NCBI RefSeq assembly: GCF_910596095.1
Contig: NC_056533.1
Span: 8,927,001 to 8,991,000, forward strand
Length of the DNA: 64,000 nt
From: Thunnus maccoyii
Lineage: Eukaryota; Chordata; Actinopteri; Scombriformes; Scombridae
Direction: 5' to 3'
The position numbers and the translations under genes were made by a program. This document shows, in pieces, positions 36,215 through 49,267 of the stretch. The first letter of the stretch is position 1, and each line of letters opens with the position of its first letter. A model generated the notes under the pieces. The model was not told the origin of the DNA, made no database searches, and saw nothing but the letters and a program-made list of their open reading frames with translations.

Positions 36215-37536
36215 TTACTATTTCCTCTGTGGCTTGTCATGCAGCAACTGATTCTGTGTCTTGAGGTGATTTGTTCTTAGTATTATAGCCAGAGACCAGT
36301 GGGTTACAGTAATGTCTTTACCGTTTCCAGTTACTTTTACATTTATATAGACACTCTGATCAGGTTGTGTAAAATTCTTTTGGCTGGTGTTTGCCCTTAC
36401 ATTAAGTCATTCAGTAGTTATACATGTTAATAAATTATCATAGTATCTCAATTTCGAACAAGCCATCAAGTCTGCAGTTGTGAATTATGTTAATAAGTTA
36501 ATAAATGTATTTTGGTACATATGCACACTATAGCTCTTTTCCAGTTAGTCAAGAGTCAATTGGGCTCTGAAGTCTACCTGATGAAAAGACACAATGCAGA
36601 ATGTGTGTACAGTAAAGTACATTAATTAGAAATTGACAGAGAAGGTTGTGCCATTTGAAAAGTGGAGAAATATTCATTTTTGAATAAGAAAATAATGGGA
36701 AAATTAAATTTGTGCCCTGGTCAGAATTGCCTGTTTATAGCAGAAAAGAGAAAGTAATGTGTTTATTAGCTCTGCATGATAAGGCTTCATGAAAACACTG
36801 CAGCAGAAGTTGACTGGCTTACAGACTCTGTGTGAGATCTTTCTATATTTGACAGACATCAAGAATTACTTTCAATAAGAAGTAATGTTTCTTATTTTTT
36901 TGAGCCTTGAGGTAGATTCCAACAAAGGAACTGGTTTATCCCTCAACATTTCATTAAAACACTGCAACTAATTGTCAGGTAAAGACAGTGCAGACACAAA
37001 CTCTAGTGGTAGCAGGCTTTTGGCGCCCCTCAGTGGTTAGTTCTGTATAAATGCCTGACTGAGCACACTGCAAATATATTGAATGCTCTTCACAACCTAA
37101 TGTTACACTGACATGGTTATTTTTCAACTATGTCAACCACATGTCAGTTCTTCTTTACATATTGTATATTATTTGATAAACGGGGGCAAAAAAAACCCTA
37201 ATCTGTTTCTGGTGTGTGAAATCTTTACTATATTTGTACCAGATCAGGCAGATTTTTACAACACAGAAAAGGTCTGTTCAAAGTTTTCCCAAACCAGACC
37301 ATATAAGAACCAAGACTAGATCAAAATAGATCCAAATAGACCATTTCAATCAAGCAGGTTTAAGGCAAGGCATTTATGACTGTTACGCATAACAAGATAC
37401 AGACAACAAAAAATTTTGTTAACTTGTCACAAGGATTTTGAGAGACACCACTGCCATCATCTAGACACAGATGATGGTGATATTGGTACCAGATATTGGT
37501 TTGGCTTCCATACCTGTTGAGCTGTTGAGCTCAATT
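36215..37536. other. pnoc-pdpr intergenic stretch
   Basis: No gene or RNA is recognised. The sequence is AT-rich and ends at the small hAT-like element at 37545. Confidence 0.45.
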
Positions 37537-37544
37537 GATTAGAG

Positions 37545-37672
37545 CAGTGGTTCACATCACAGACCCCTAAACTGACACAAATTAGACCATAAACCCCCAT
37601 TTGATAAGACTTTGTCCCAGGGAAAATAAATTATTCCCCTTTTTGCTGGGGACCCCACTTTGAGAACCACTG
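37545..37672. mobile_element. 128-bp hAT-type MITE with 8-bp target duplication
   Basis: The element starts CAGTGGTTC and ends GAGAACCACTG, which are inverted copies with one extra base. It is flanked on both sides by the exact 8-bp direct repeat GATTAGAG (37537-37544 and 37673-37680). An 8-bp duplication and CAGTGGTTCTC-like termini are the signature of hAT transposition. It is too short to encode anything. It lies about 200 bp before the probable pdpr promoter. Confidence 0.9.
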
Positions 37673-37851
37673 GATTAGAGGATGTTTTCCAGGCTTGAAT
37701 CATGTCGCAGAAATGGGGTCTGTAAGGAACTTTACTCAAATAACAATAACAGCAATTTAAAAGTGCCAACGAAGCTGAAGTAGAAAGAACATAAGCACTC
37801 TGACCTCTGTACTGGAGGGAAGGACTTCATTTTGAAGGGTTTTTTTTAGTA

Positions 37852-37859
37852 CCGGAAGT
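37852..37859 (+). promoter_or_regulatory. pdpr: ETS/NRF2-type site in the presumed pdpr promoter
   Basis: CCGGAAGT, the core site of ETS factors including GABP/NRF2 that drive many nuclear genes for mitochondrial proteins, lies about 120 bp before the first splice donor of pdpr. Binding is inferred. Confidence 0.4.
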
Positions 37860-37874
37860 ACTCGTTGTTATTGT

Positions 37875-37975
37875 AGCAGGTTTGACTTTGATAGTGCCTG
37901 CTGTACCCAAACAAGAGTTTCTGTCATATCACTTCTGTCCTTAAAATATCACAACGACGGGGCTGAACTGATTAG
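37875..37975 (+). other. pdpr: pdpr exon 1 (probable, non-coding)
   Basis: Sequence ending CTGATTAG is followed by a strong donor, GTGAGTTTT. If spliced to the acceptor at 38651, it places an in-frame TGA five codons before the ATG at 38663, which supports that ATG as the start. The 5' edge is a guess. Confidence 0.45.
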
Positions 37976-38662
37976 GTGAGTTTTATATCAGTGTAAGCCA
38001 TGAAGGAAGCCTCAGGGAATAAAGTCTGTCAACACGCTGGACGTTAGCTACTTAAATAATCAACATTAGCTGGTTTTCCGTTAGGCTAAGCTACGTACGC
38101 TAGCTACTAGTACCACTAACGCTAACTTTAACCCCGGGAGCTCGAAAAACTACAAAATGTCAGCAAACTTTTACAAAACTTTAAGAATGTACAGGTCAGC
38201 TAAGGCTCTTTCCGTCCAAGCAAAATGTCCAGGACAATTTACTAAGGTAACAATGCCCTATAAGCTTAAGCTAGCTGAGTTACACAGATAAACGGAGAAT
38301 TACAGCGATGCTTTAGAGCTACCATAAGTCTGTAATATAACTGTGACAGTTGAAGGACTATTGCAAGCTAGCATTGATAGCTTCCCAGGCTACGTCTTCA
38401 CTGTTTGTAACATAAAGTATTGAGTACTTTATTTAGTGTCAACCTGTATTAGTTCGGCTAACAGCAACAGCTTGATCAATATCATTCGTAGTCTCTTAAA
38501 ACTACAACTGACTGAAGAACAACACTGCACCTGCATGTAACCTTATAGAAATTACAATTAGTGACATTTTCTGTATTGACGTTTTAACCTTCTTCATATG
38601 AACCTTGAATACTCGATCACCTGACGTTTGTTTGTTTGTATATGGTTGCAGAAAGCACAGCT

Positions 38663-41600
38663 ATGTGCAGCTGTGTGCGGAGCTCCAGGGCTCTGTCCCC
38701 TGCCCTGCTCCCCCGTTTGCTGCTTCCACAGACGGGGTACAGATTGGCTGGCAGGGCCCTCTGGACCTCCCCCCACTGCATGGCTGTCAGTGGAGACTCC
38801 CACCTACTCCCACTGCCCAGTCAGGCCCGTGTGGTGATCTGTGGAGGAGGTATTGTGGGAACATCAGTAGCCTACCACCTGGCCAAACTGGGCTGGACTG
38901 ATATTGTGCTGCTGGAGCAGGGCAGGTGAGATAATATTTAATCTATTGGTAATATATGAAGTTGTATGGGGGGTGGTCTAAATCGTGCTAAATCGGTTTT
39001 GAGAAAGACCCCTAGCTCAAGGGTTACATGTATATATTTGTATTTATTTATTTGGCAGAAGTTCTTCTCCCCAGTTGATATACAAATGATGTATAATCCA
39101 AGTCACAGTAGTTCAAGAGACCTTACTGTAACAGAATCTTACCTCTGAAATTCCTGTGTAGGGGTTGTAAAAAAGACAGTTCCCACTGTAGAATAGACAA
39201 TAGAGGATCAGTAAAGAGAGCTGTGAACTGGATATTGTTCTGCTAATGCTATAATGGCTGTCCTGTTTTTCTGTTGGCAGACTGGGTGCAGGAACAACCA
39301 GACTGTGTGCTGGCATTGTTAGCGTGGCCAAGCCTATCACCATTGAGTGTCAAATGGCCAGCTATTCCAACACTCTTTATCAGCAGCTGGAGGAAGATAC
39401 AGGAGTTAAAACAGGTGAGCCACTCTGACATGTTCTTCATGAAGACAAAGTTTTATTGACTATTAATAGATTTGTGTAAACAGTCCGCGGATACATATGG
39501 CTAACTGTGTTTTTATTTATTTATGTATCTGTAGCCGGCTGGGTTACGCCTGTGATGTTCTGCCATGTGTTCTTGGCATTTTCAATTAAGAGGCAGGAGG
39601 CAGCACTGGGTCTCAGGTCTTTAGTGTTGATCTGGTAAAATATATACAAAGTAACAAAAACATCAGCTGGTGTTGTGTGTGTGTGTGTCTGCTTGGCCCC
39701 CCTCTCTGTCAGTGGGAAAAAGTTACAAAATAAATAACTATTGGATACAATGAAGTTCAATTTCATAGACATGGATAGACATTGCAGTGTAAATCACAAA
39801 ACCCAGTAACCATGACTATGAATTGAAACATGACATTACAATATTGATACTGTCATGACGTAGATACAAGCATTAGATCACCTTAGTGTCACATCTAATG
39901 CATTTAAAAAAAAAAAAAAATATCAGGGAGTTTTGGTTGACGCAGCCTACATGTCTGTTAGGTGGAAAAAGTTTTGACCCGCGTGCATGAGCGCACACAC
40001 CTGCTACGCTGAGCACATACACACACACAAACCCCAAATGTGACACAGGTAGGAGATACAGACCCAATTGGGCAAAAATAATAAACAGGAATGATTTGAT
40101 ATGTCTACATTAATCTGTTACATATGCATTTATTCTTAGTACTCTCTGTGGGTTATAGAAGTGCAATCAATGCATCCTGCTTTTCAGAATTATATCATGC
40201 CTTGTAAAATTAAATGAGAAATGTATTCATCACATTGTGTTTCAGTGCAGTATTTTTACAGTGATGCAGCTGAGATGTTTGCATGTGGCATACAATAGTA
40301 GCCACTTCCAAGTTCAAGTGATTATTTGATGGCACAAGTCTGTATATTTTGACTTTTAACAAGGCTAGAATGATGATTCTGCCACAGTTTTATTCATTAT
40401 GGCTGTCGTCTGTATTTGAGCAGTGAAGATCCGTGTGTAGTTTGAGACTTGTGTTTATTTGTTTCAGGTTATGTGAAGACAGGTTCTTTGTGTCTGGCCC
40501 AAAATCAGGATCGTTTCATCTCCCTGAAGCGTCTGGCATCTAGACTTAAGTAAGTTACTTTTTGGTAATAGGCAATATAGCCCGATCAATACTGACATTT
40601 TGAGACAGATACTGATACCAATATGTGTTTAAAAATTTGGTAATGATATATCAGCCAAGGGTAATTTTCCTTACATAAACACAAAACATAGATAAACATT
40701 TTTGAATTTGTTTTCTTTGAAGAGTTGTGAACAAAATGTACACCCAGGAGGACATTTTGCGTTGAAAAATAAACTTGTCCGTGCTCTCTGGTAGACAAAC
40801 TGTCATGGTGACACAGTTTCTAAATGACCTCAAACATATCTTTGGTATTTCTGTACTGCAGTGTCTTGTTACTTATCAGCCAACATACATAAAACCAATA
40901 TACCTGTGATGTAAGTTAATATCAACTGATATATATATACATATATGACGGATATATGACTGTCTTGCACAAACACATCAACAAGACAAATTGATCACAC
41001 GCTTTGACTGACCACGTTTATAGCTGGTAGAAAATCATATCTACACCCAGCTTCCAGAAGACTAGATCTTAGCTTGATATGCAGAGCCTTTAAAATAGGA
41101 AAAATAACATTTGCATTAATATTATACCTTCACCTATATCTCCTCACTCCCTTCTCAGGATCATGGGGATCAGCTGTAACGTCATTAAACCTAAGGAAGT
41201 GGCCAAACTCCACCCTCTTGTTAACATTCATGACCTGGTGGGAGCGATCCACCTCCCTGCAGATGCTGTGGTGTCTCCACCTGATGTTAACCACGCTCTG
41301 GCTGTGGCTGCTGCTGGACAAGGCACGAGATTCAAACTCATAACTTGATGACACACCATCGACTGCACTGTTGTAGCAAGATATCATAGAATTACACATA
41401 TTGTACATTTAAAATGTGACATAACACCAACCAAATGTTCAATACATTCATACATTTCTTATTTATTGTCATCTCCGCCTTCCATTCCTCCCTTTTTCTC
41501 CTCTCCCATCTCCTCGTCTTCCATGTTGCTATCCAGGGGTTCAGATCCTGGAGCGAACCAGTGTTCAGCAGGTTCTGGTAGAGAAGGGTCAAGTGATGGC

Positions 41601-43514
41601 GGTGGAGACGGATCGCGGCTCCATTGAGTGTGAATATTTTGTCAACTGTGCTGGACAGGTAAACCTCAGAGTGGGATTATGGAATACATATGGGGAAACA
41701 TCAACAAATGTGCAGGAAAACCTAAATACGCATTTTGGAATTACCCTGATATTTTTCATCGATTGCTACTAGAACTTGGCCTGATTTTTTTCCTACAGCA
41801 CGTCATTCTGATAAACTCAGTATGACTAAAAACTTGAGGACATCTAGGATTATATCGGGGTCTCCCGCAGGAAATTAGTTAAACAAGGTTTTTCCTGAAT
41901 TTTTTAAGATTTTAGTTCATAAATGTATTTTATTTTTTAGATAATTGATTACAGTTTAATCCCAACTGTAAATAGTGTTTAGAGCAGCAGGTAGACTTTT
42001 TTTGCTTTGTCTGTCTCTGTTCCAGTGGGCTTACGAGCTGGGCCAGGCGAGTGAGATGAAGGTGTCAGTTCCTCTTCATGGCTGTGAACACTTCTACCTC
42101 CTCACCAAACCTCTCCAGGAGCAGCTTCCACTCAACACGCCAGGTATCAGACATTAAACACACGTCATAAAAATGTACTTTTTCTCACAGCAGGCACAAT
42201 TGCTGATGGATTTTAAAATTGGCAGCTTAATATGATATTTGGAATGGAATAAATCGTTTAAATTATGATTGGTTTCTTGGCAAATTGGCTGACAGAGAAA
42301 CTCACTTCACTCAGAGTTACTGTAACAAGCATCTCCTAGTCTGCCCCCAAGTATTTTCCTCTAAGATTAGGTTCCCTGTTGACACACAGTGACATAAGGT
42401 GAAGTCTACTCTGTGACTATATGCCATTATAGCACCATTTGCAGATTTAAATCGCCTTTTTTATAGGCAACAGCTGCATTTCATGAGGAGTTTCAGCATC
42501 ATTATGGTGGAGGGTATATCAGTGCAAATAAGTTTAAATGCATTTAGTGTGACAGTTAGAAAGAGAGAGAGGGTATAAGGTGTGCTTAATTTATTGTTCA
42601 CTTTGTTGAACTGAACATTGAAGATGAAAATCGTTATTTGCTGTCAAAGTAAGTTTTAAACATGTTTTTGCCTGTTACATGAAATCAGACGGTTGCCAAC
42701 AAATAAGCCCAGAGGAGGTGGTGTAACTGAGCCTGTGTCTTGTCCACAGTGGTGATCGATATGGATGGCAGGATATATGCACGGCCTTGGCAAGGAGGCC
42801 TTCTGTCAGGTGGCTTTGAGAAGAACCCCAAACCCATCTTCACTGAGGGCCGCAACCAGCTGGAGATCCAGAATATGCAGGAGGACTGGGACCACTTTGG
42901 TAAGGGAGGGAGGGAGATGAGGTTAATAGAAATTAGCATATTTAAATTAGTTGTTTGTCATTCATTGGCACTCCTGAGCAAATTTTGTTGTTTGATAGAT
43001 CATTTTTGTGTCATCTTGGCAATTGGCCAAATGGACAGTAAATGAGATTTCATAATGCTTTATTTTGTAGGACAAAGATTTTGTGATTATAAGACACTGA
43101 ATTTCAGGTTTTAGTCATTTCCTGCAAAAGTTGCAGAGTACCTCTCAGAACTTTGCAAAGGATCAGGTCATGGTTTTTCAGTGGGACTGAGCTATTTTTA
43201 GGCTACACTTCATCACCTGACCTGGTCATAACATGTGACATGACCCTCCTAGGAGCAGAGCTCCACAGTTATTCATCTACCATGATATTATGTGATTTTT
43301 AGTTAGGTTTAGGCTCGAAGGCTATTTTGTTTATAGCTCCATAGTCCAACCTGTATTGTTTTCATAGCCCAATATCATTTTGGTCACACGTTTTATTGTT
43401 TTTTTTACTAGGCTTCAGTCATGGTGTCAGTTTATCCAACATGTAATTAGTTTGAGGATTTGTTGAATTCAGGTTCTTTATGTATTGGAGGCTTGTCTCA
43501 GCATGTGATATTAA

Positions 43515-43584
<70 letters not shown>

Positions 43585-45759
43585 TGCAAGTAGCCTTATG
43601 TGAAATGTTTATTTTCTGCTCTTAATTGGACTTCAACTCCCATCAGTGTCATACATTGGACTCAGTCCAAAGTGCACTACTCTATACACATGTAAACAAA
43701 CATACTCACACACATACACATACTGTCTTGTTGGCCTTCACCTCATGCTGCCAGTAATCTGAGAATGTTCTTGCAGCTTGACAGGCAGTCGTAAAGACAG
43801 CAGTACAGCAGCCAACCTTGAACTGCAGCTCTGTACAGGGTCAAGCATATCATCAAAGTCATTCTACAGTTTAAACCCTATTTATCATTTCATATTGCAT
43901 GTTGTTTTTTAAAACATGGTAAGAATGTGTTTCATGAATGTATATGAATGAAATATATTACATTGAACAGTCAATATATTATTATGAATATATAATACTT
44001 TGAAGGTGTGAATGGAAACTTCAATAATGACTGGAAAATCATAAAAAATCTCGAGTATCCTTTTATTATATTAGGTCTGTGATCAAATTCAGAATACAGG
44101 TTAAAGATGTTATGTGTAGCATTTGATATCAGTAAGAGATTATCTAATTGACCCTCTGGCTCAGTTTACATGTTGGAAAACCTGCTTGACCGTTTATAGC
44201 ACAACATGGGAAAAGGGTGTTTTTCTTGCAGTGAAAACTGAGCTTTAAGCTTGTAGAATTAATATTAGATGATTTGTGGTGGGTGGTTGTGCAAAAGACA
44301 ATGAAAAGATTACTTTAGTATTTTATTTTGTTTTTGTTTTTCAGTAATGAGAAAAACAAACACTAGGGGCGGGAAAACAAGTAGCAACCATATTTTTGTG
44401 GCAGTGGAGTTTTTTGGAAATGTGGCCACCAGTTATCTTGATCATAGTGATTTGTTTATGGTAATTATAGGATTTGAAAATACAACGTATTGTTGTGGAA
44501 ACAGCTCCTTTTAGAGTATGTCTAAATAGAAAATGTATATCATCCCTATCTTTTTGTACTTGTAGAGCCAATGCTCAGTGCCCTGCTGAGGAGAATGCCG
44601 GGTCTTGAGTCAGCTGAGATCCAACAGCTGGTCAACTGTCCAGAATCCTTCACCCCTGATATGCGCTGTCTGATGGGGGAGACACCAGGTGTCTCTGGCT
44701 ACTATGTGCTGGCAGGGATGAACTCCTCGGGCCTGTCCTTTGCTGGAGGAGCTGGCAAGTAAGTATGGGTATAAGTGTATTTCCTGAAATTAGGCTGAGG
44801 TCTTATTTATTTCAGTCTTTAATTCCCTACTGTATATACAGTAAACAGAATATCCTAGAACAGTACTATGTCTATATGTCCACACCTCTGTAAGTCTAGT
44901 AAGTGCAGACTTTACGATCGGTTGATACTCACAGACTGGACTCTATCCAGTGGTTTAAATTCAGAAACTCACAGCAAAATATAATTGATCTGTAGTGTCT
45001 TAATCACAGTGATCAGCATTGTGATGGTTGATTGTGAAGCACAAATGCCATGTTATGTATTTTGGTGTCCAGGTACCTGGCAGAGTGGATGACTTACGGA
45101 TACCCCACTGCCAATGTCTGGCCACTGGACGTCAAACGCTTTGGCAACCTGCAGAGCAGCCGAACCTTCCTACGACACAGAGTAATGGAAGTCATGCGTA
45201 AGTCACCTCTTGTCACCGTTTGTATGTTGGGTGTTAATGTTCTTAACCAAAGGGGTACAATCATCAGGGGCTTATATAGCACAATACTGAATCATATATT
45301 GTATATATATACATATATTGTATGTTTTGTTAAAACAGACTGGTTAACAACAGCATACAGCGGTGTAGTAATAAGAAATGACAGACTGAATAATTTCAAA
45401 TCTAGATAACTAAATAGTCGTTCACACATTAAAGGTCATGCCCAGGTAAGAGCAGTATTTGGAAACTTTTCTTCTCTAAACAAAAATGATATGATTTAAG
45501 CCCCCACATGTAGAATTTACTAATTTGTACCAATTTTAACCAGAATTGTCTCAACAAACAAGCGTTTATGCCATTAGAGTGGTCTGAAAGATGTTGACAG
45601 ATGTTATAAAGCAGCAGAGAACAGTTGTTGATAACGCTTGTAGGAATTGATGGCATGGGCACCAACATAATTAACATCTGTTTAATTACAAATTCATAAT
45701 TTGTAATGTGCAGTGTCTCAATTTTGCTCTGGTATGATTTGGTCTGACCACTGTGTATT

Positions 45760-45795
<36 letters not shown>

Positions 45796-48700
45796 TAGCC
45801 TTGCTGTATGAACTGAAGGTTCCTCGCTGGGACTTTCAGACTGGTCGTCAGCTGAGGACCAGCCCTCTGTATGACCGTCTGGACACCCAGGGAGCACGCT
45901 GGATGGAGAAACATGGCTTTGAAAGGCCCAAATATTTTGTTCCTCCAGGGAAAGGTACAGATTACTGACCAGAAACACGCCACACTGTCTTTATCAAGAA
46001 AGTCTTAAGTGAACCTCAAAAATTTTCATTGTGAGGCATTGTTCCAACCTATATTCTAACACTCAGAATCATGCTGGGCATCGTATTTTTTTTTTTTTAC
46101 ATATTTTTTGTGTATTTTTGTTTATCTCTGTAGATCTGCTATCTCTGGACCAGAGTAAGACCTTCTACAAGCCAGACTGGTTTGACATTGTTGGAGCAGA
46201 AGTGAAATGCTGCAAAGAGGCCGTCTGTGTCATCGACATGTCCTCCTTTACCAAGTTTGAACTGACTGTAAGTCACAACGTACTATGCACAATTTATAAG
46301 CTCACACCCAATTAGATATATGCCATGTGGTTTCCATCAGTGTTGTGTTCATCTGCGCCAAAACACAGCAAAATGTTTTTAAAATGGCTGATTACTCAAA
46401 ATGTCAATTAGTCACCACTGATGCAGCAGTAATGTACTACTTCTTTTTAAATGAATGAACTTCAGTCCATGAGTAATGCGCCCAGTGTGTTAAAGTGATT
46501 AAGTCAAAACTTCTGGTCTGTCCTGATGTCCCAGTCAACGGGGGACCAGGCCCTGGAGCTGCTGCAACATCTGTGTGCCAACGACCTGGATGTTCCTGTT
46601 GGACATATCGTTCACACTGGCATGCTGAATGAAAGAGGCGGCTATGAGAATGACTGCAGTGTGGTCCGCCTCAGCAAGAACAGGTTTGAACCATCTAGAG
46701 AATAAGACTATAGACATGCAGCTTATTATGACTAAAAGATATCTAAAACAACTCACATTTCTGTCCCCTCTCCAGCTTCTTCATTGTCTCTCCAACGGAC
46801 CAGCAGGTCCACTGTTGGTCCTGGATAAAGAAACACATGCCCAATGACCCACACCTCCACCTAGAGGATGTCAGCTGGAAGTACACAGGTTAGTAAATAG
46901 CACCTGTGTTGTTGTCACCATCTAGTGTCCAAACAATATTACATAAACCAGCATCACACGTCCACTCTCCATGCACACATAATTCTGCTCTTAACCTAGT
47001 TATTCAAATAAACTGGTTCTGGGTTTGGCATTTGGAGAAATCAGACACTAGAGGGACCAAATAGATGGAGGGAGGGTGGTTAATTATGTTTCCAAAATTG
47101 AAATGGCCATTACCTTAACTGTCTAAAATGCAAGCAACAGTAAACCTACATTGTTGTTGTGTGCAACATGAAACGCCAACTGAGGATCTCCATCCCAAAA
47201 CATACACATGGCATTATACAATACGTCCTTACCCTTTTTTAGATCAACTGATGGAAAAAAAATTGAAAGAGCTAAATTTTGTAATGAAACACTATCTTCT
47301 CTGTATTTTGTGGTTGTTCCTCCTTAACAACTCTTTTTCATTGACAAAAGGATGATAAGTAGTGCACAGACCTGAAGCAATGCTTTGAACAGATATTATT
47401 ATTATGAGTCATTCTATTGACATTAGTTGTGAATCGATACAGAAAGCCTGCACAGTGAAAGTACCGGATCTGGACAGCTTTGTTAATCAGAAGGTGTTTT
47501 TTCAGTGTTTATAACTCTGATCATTTACTTACAGCTTTAAATCTGATTGGACCTCGTGCAATGGATGTCCTGGCTGAGCTGTCTTATGTTTCCATGACGC
47601 CTGATCACTTTCCCTCCATGTTCTGCAAGGTGGGAAACTAAGGCTAGCTGCAATGATATTAATCTAGAAATAATGATAACAATAGTGCTGATCGCAGTAG
47701 TACTACTCAGTTATAAGAGTTGTTATAATTGTTGAAGTAGCCGTACTGGTAGTAGCAGCAGCAGCAGCTGTAGTTTAGGTTGCAGCTGTGGTTGTAGAGA
47801 TGAAAGTCATTAAAAAGGGAGTGATGTGACTTATTGTTGGAAGTTGTTCTTTGTCTTATTTTCCCCACATTAGCAGGAACACTAACTGTCTGTGTGTGTA
47901 TGTGTGTACACAGGAGATGAGTGTGGGCTATGCCAACGGGATCAGAGTGATGAGTATGACTCACACAGGGGAACCAGGCTTCATGCTCTACATCCCAATA
48001 GAGGTGCAACCTGCTCACAAACATATTTCTCATCACCACTCCACAAGATGGTTGGTAAAGTCAGCTTTAAAGAACTGCGTAATACTGTCTTAGATGAATG
48101 TTTTTCTCTGCTCCCCACAGTATGCACTGCATGTGTACAACGAGGTGATGTCAGTGGGTCAGAAGTATGGCATTCGAAACGCTGGATACTACGCACTGCG
48201 CAGCCTACGTATAGAGAAATTCTTCGCCTTCTGGGGTCAGGACCTTGACGCCTTCACCACCCCGCTGGAGTGTGGACGAGAGTTCAGGGTCAAGTTTGAT
48301 AAGGTCTGTTTTCAGTCCAGCTGTCACATGATATTAACCAGTGTGGATTCTCAATTCTGCTTTCTGAATTATGGTTATATTACATTACCATGTTTCAGTC
48401 AATAGCAAATTTTCTGTTACCATGGTGATTTTGATGAACAAGATAAAATGTGTATTGATACCTTTCATTTCAGTCAGTTATATTATTAAGAATGATGATT
48501 TTGAAGGTCTCACTTCAACTGCTTCATCATCGTTTTACTTTAAAATGATTGGGAGATGAGAAAAGACAAGCAAGTTAATAATTGGTAGGCCATCTGCTTT
48601 CTTAGACCCTTGCAGGCACAGCAGGTGGCTCTCTACACCAGCAGTCTTAAAGTTTGCCATCACTCTCATCTTGAGAACAGTTGAACATCAGGTGTACTGT

Positions 48701-49267
48701 CTGCTGCATACAGACATAATGTCAGCATGGTGTTAATGAATGGACCCCACAGTGTAAAACTCTCGAGCAGTTATCAGCAGAATCCATGTCTTTACTTTGC
48801 CCTCTGCTTCTCTCCTGTCATCTCTCTACACCTCCCTCCTGTCTCCCTGCCTCCATCAGGACACAGATTTTCTCGGTCGTGAGGCCTTGCTGCAGCAGCG
48901 TCAGGACGGAGTATCTCGTCGATTCGTCATGCTGGTTCTAGAGGACCACGACACTGAGCTGGACCTGTGGCCGTGGTGGGGCGAGCCCATCTTCTGCAAC
49001 GGTCAGCTGGCCGGCACGACCACCAGCAGCGCCTACAGCTACACTCTGGAGCGCCACGTCTGCCTGGGCTTTGTGTCTCCACCACCAGGCCCAGAGGGCC
49101 TCCCCACACCCATCACTCCAGACTTCATCAACCGCGGGGACTACGAGGTAGATATTGCTGGCCAGCGCTACCCAGCCAAAGCAAAGCTCTACCCCTTCAG
49201 CTCCCTCTTCACCCAGCAAAAACGCCGCAAGGAGGACCTGGAGCTCAGCAATCTCCAGGGGAAGTGA
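38663..49267 (+). CDS. pdpr: Pyruvate dehydrogenase phosphatase regulatory subunit, mitochondrial
   Basis: This is the non-catalytic flavoprotein subunit that modulates PDP1, the phosphatase that reactivates the mitochondrial pyruvate dehydrogenase complex. I assembled 17 coding exons: 38663-38925, 39281-39414, 40468-40549, 41159-41322, 41537-41658, 42026-42143, 42750-42899, 44566-44758, 45073-45197, 45799-45954, 46134-46267, 46535-46683, 46776-46888, 47535-47629, 47914-48003, 48121-48303, 48860-49267. All phases agree and give 892 aa (human about 879). Residues 1-55 are an Arg/Leu-rich transit peptide. GGGIVGTS (61-68) is the FAD-binding Rossmann loop of a DAO-type domain running to about 420. 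About 480-860 are the GcvT-like folate-binding and C-terminal domains, shared with dimethylglycine and sarcosine dehydrogenases. Segments such as [20 protein letters not shown] and [20 protein letters not shown] match PDPR rather than those enzymes. Where they carry a flavin-linking His, this protein reads TRLCAG. Intron 5 appears to use a GC donor. Confidence 0.95.
43516..43583. repeat. (TG)34 microsatellite in a pdpr intron
   Basis: An uninterrupted TG tract of about 68 bp lies in the intron between the exons ending 42899 and starting 44566. It is the longest pure dinucleotide run inside a gene in this window. Confidence 0.95.
45764..45794 (+). repeat. pdpr: TG repeat forming the 3' splice site of a pdpr exon
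   Basis: A 31-nt TG tract is separated from the acceptor AG (45797-45798) by only CT, where a polypyrimidine tract would normally be. The exon starts at 45799. Confidence 0.9.

Noticed and set aside
38636-38662. ATG at 38636 as the pdpr start
   Set aside because: It lies upstream of the strong acceptor TATGGTTGCAG, so it would be intronic; the ATG at 38663 is the first after the splice, with an in-frame upstream stop in the probable exon 1.
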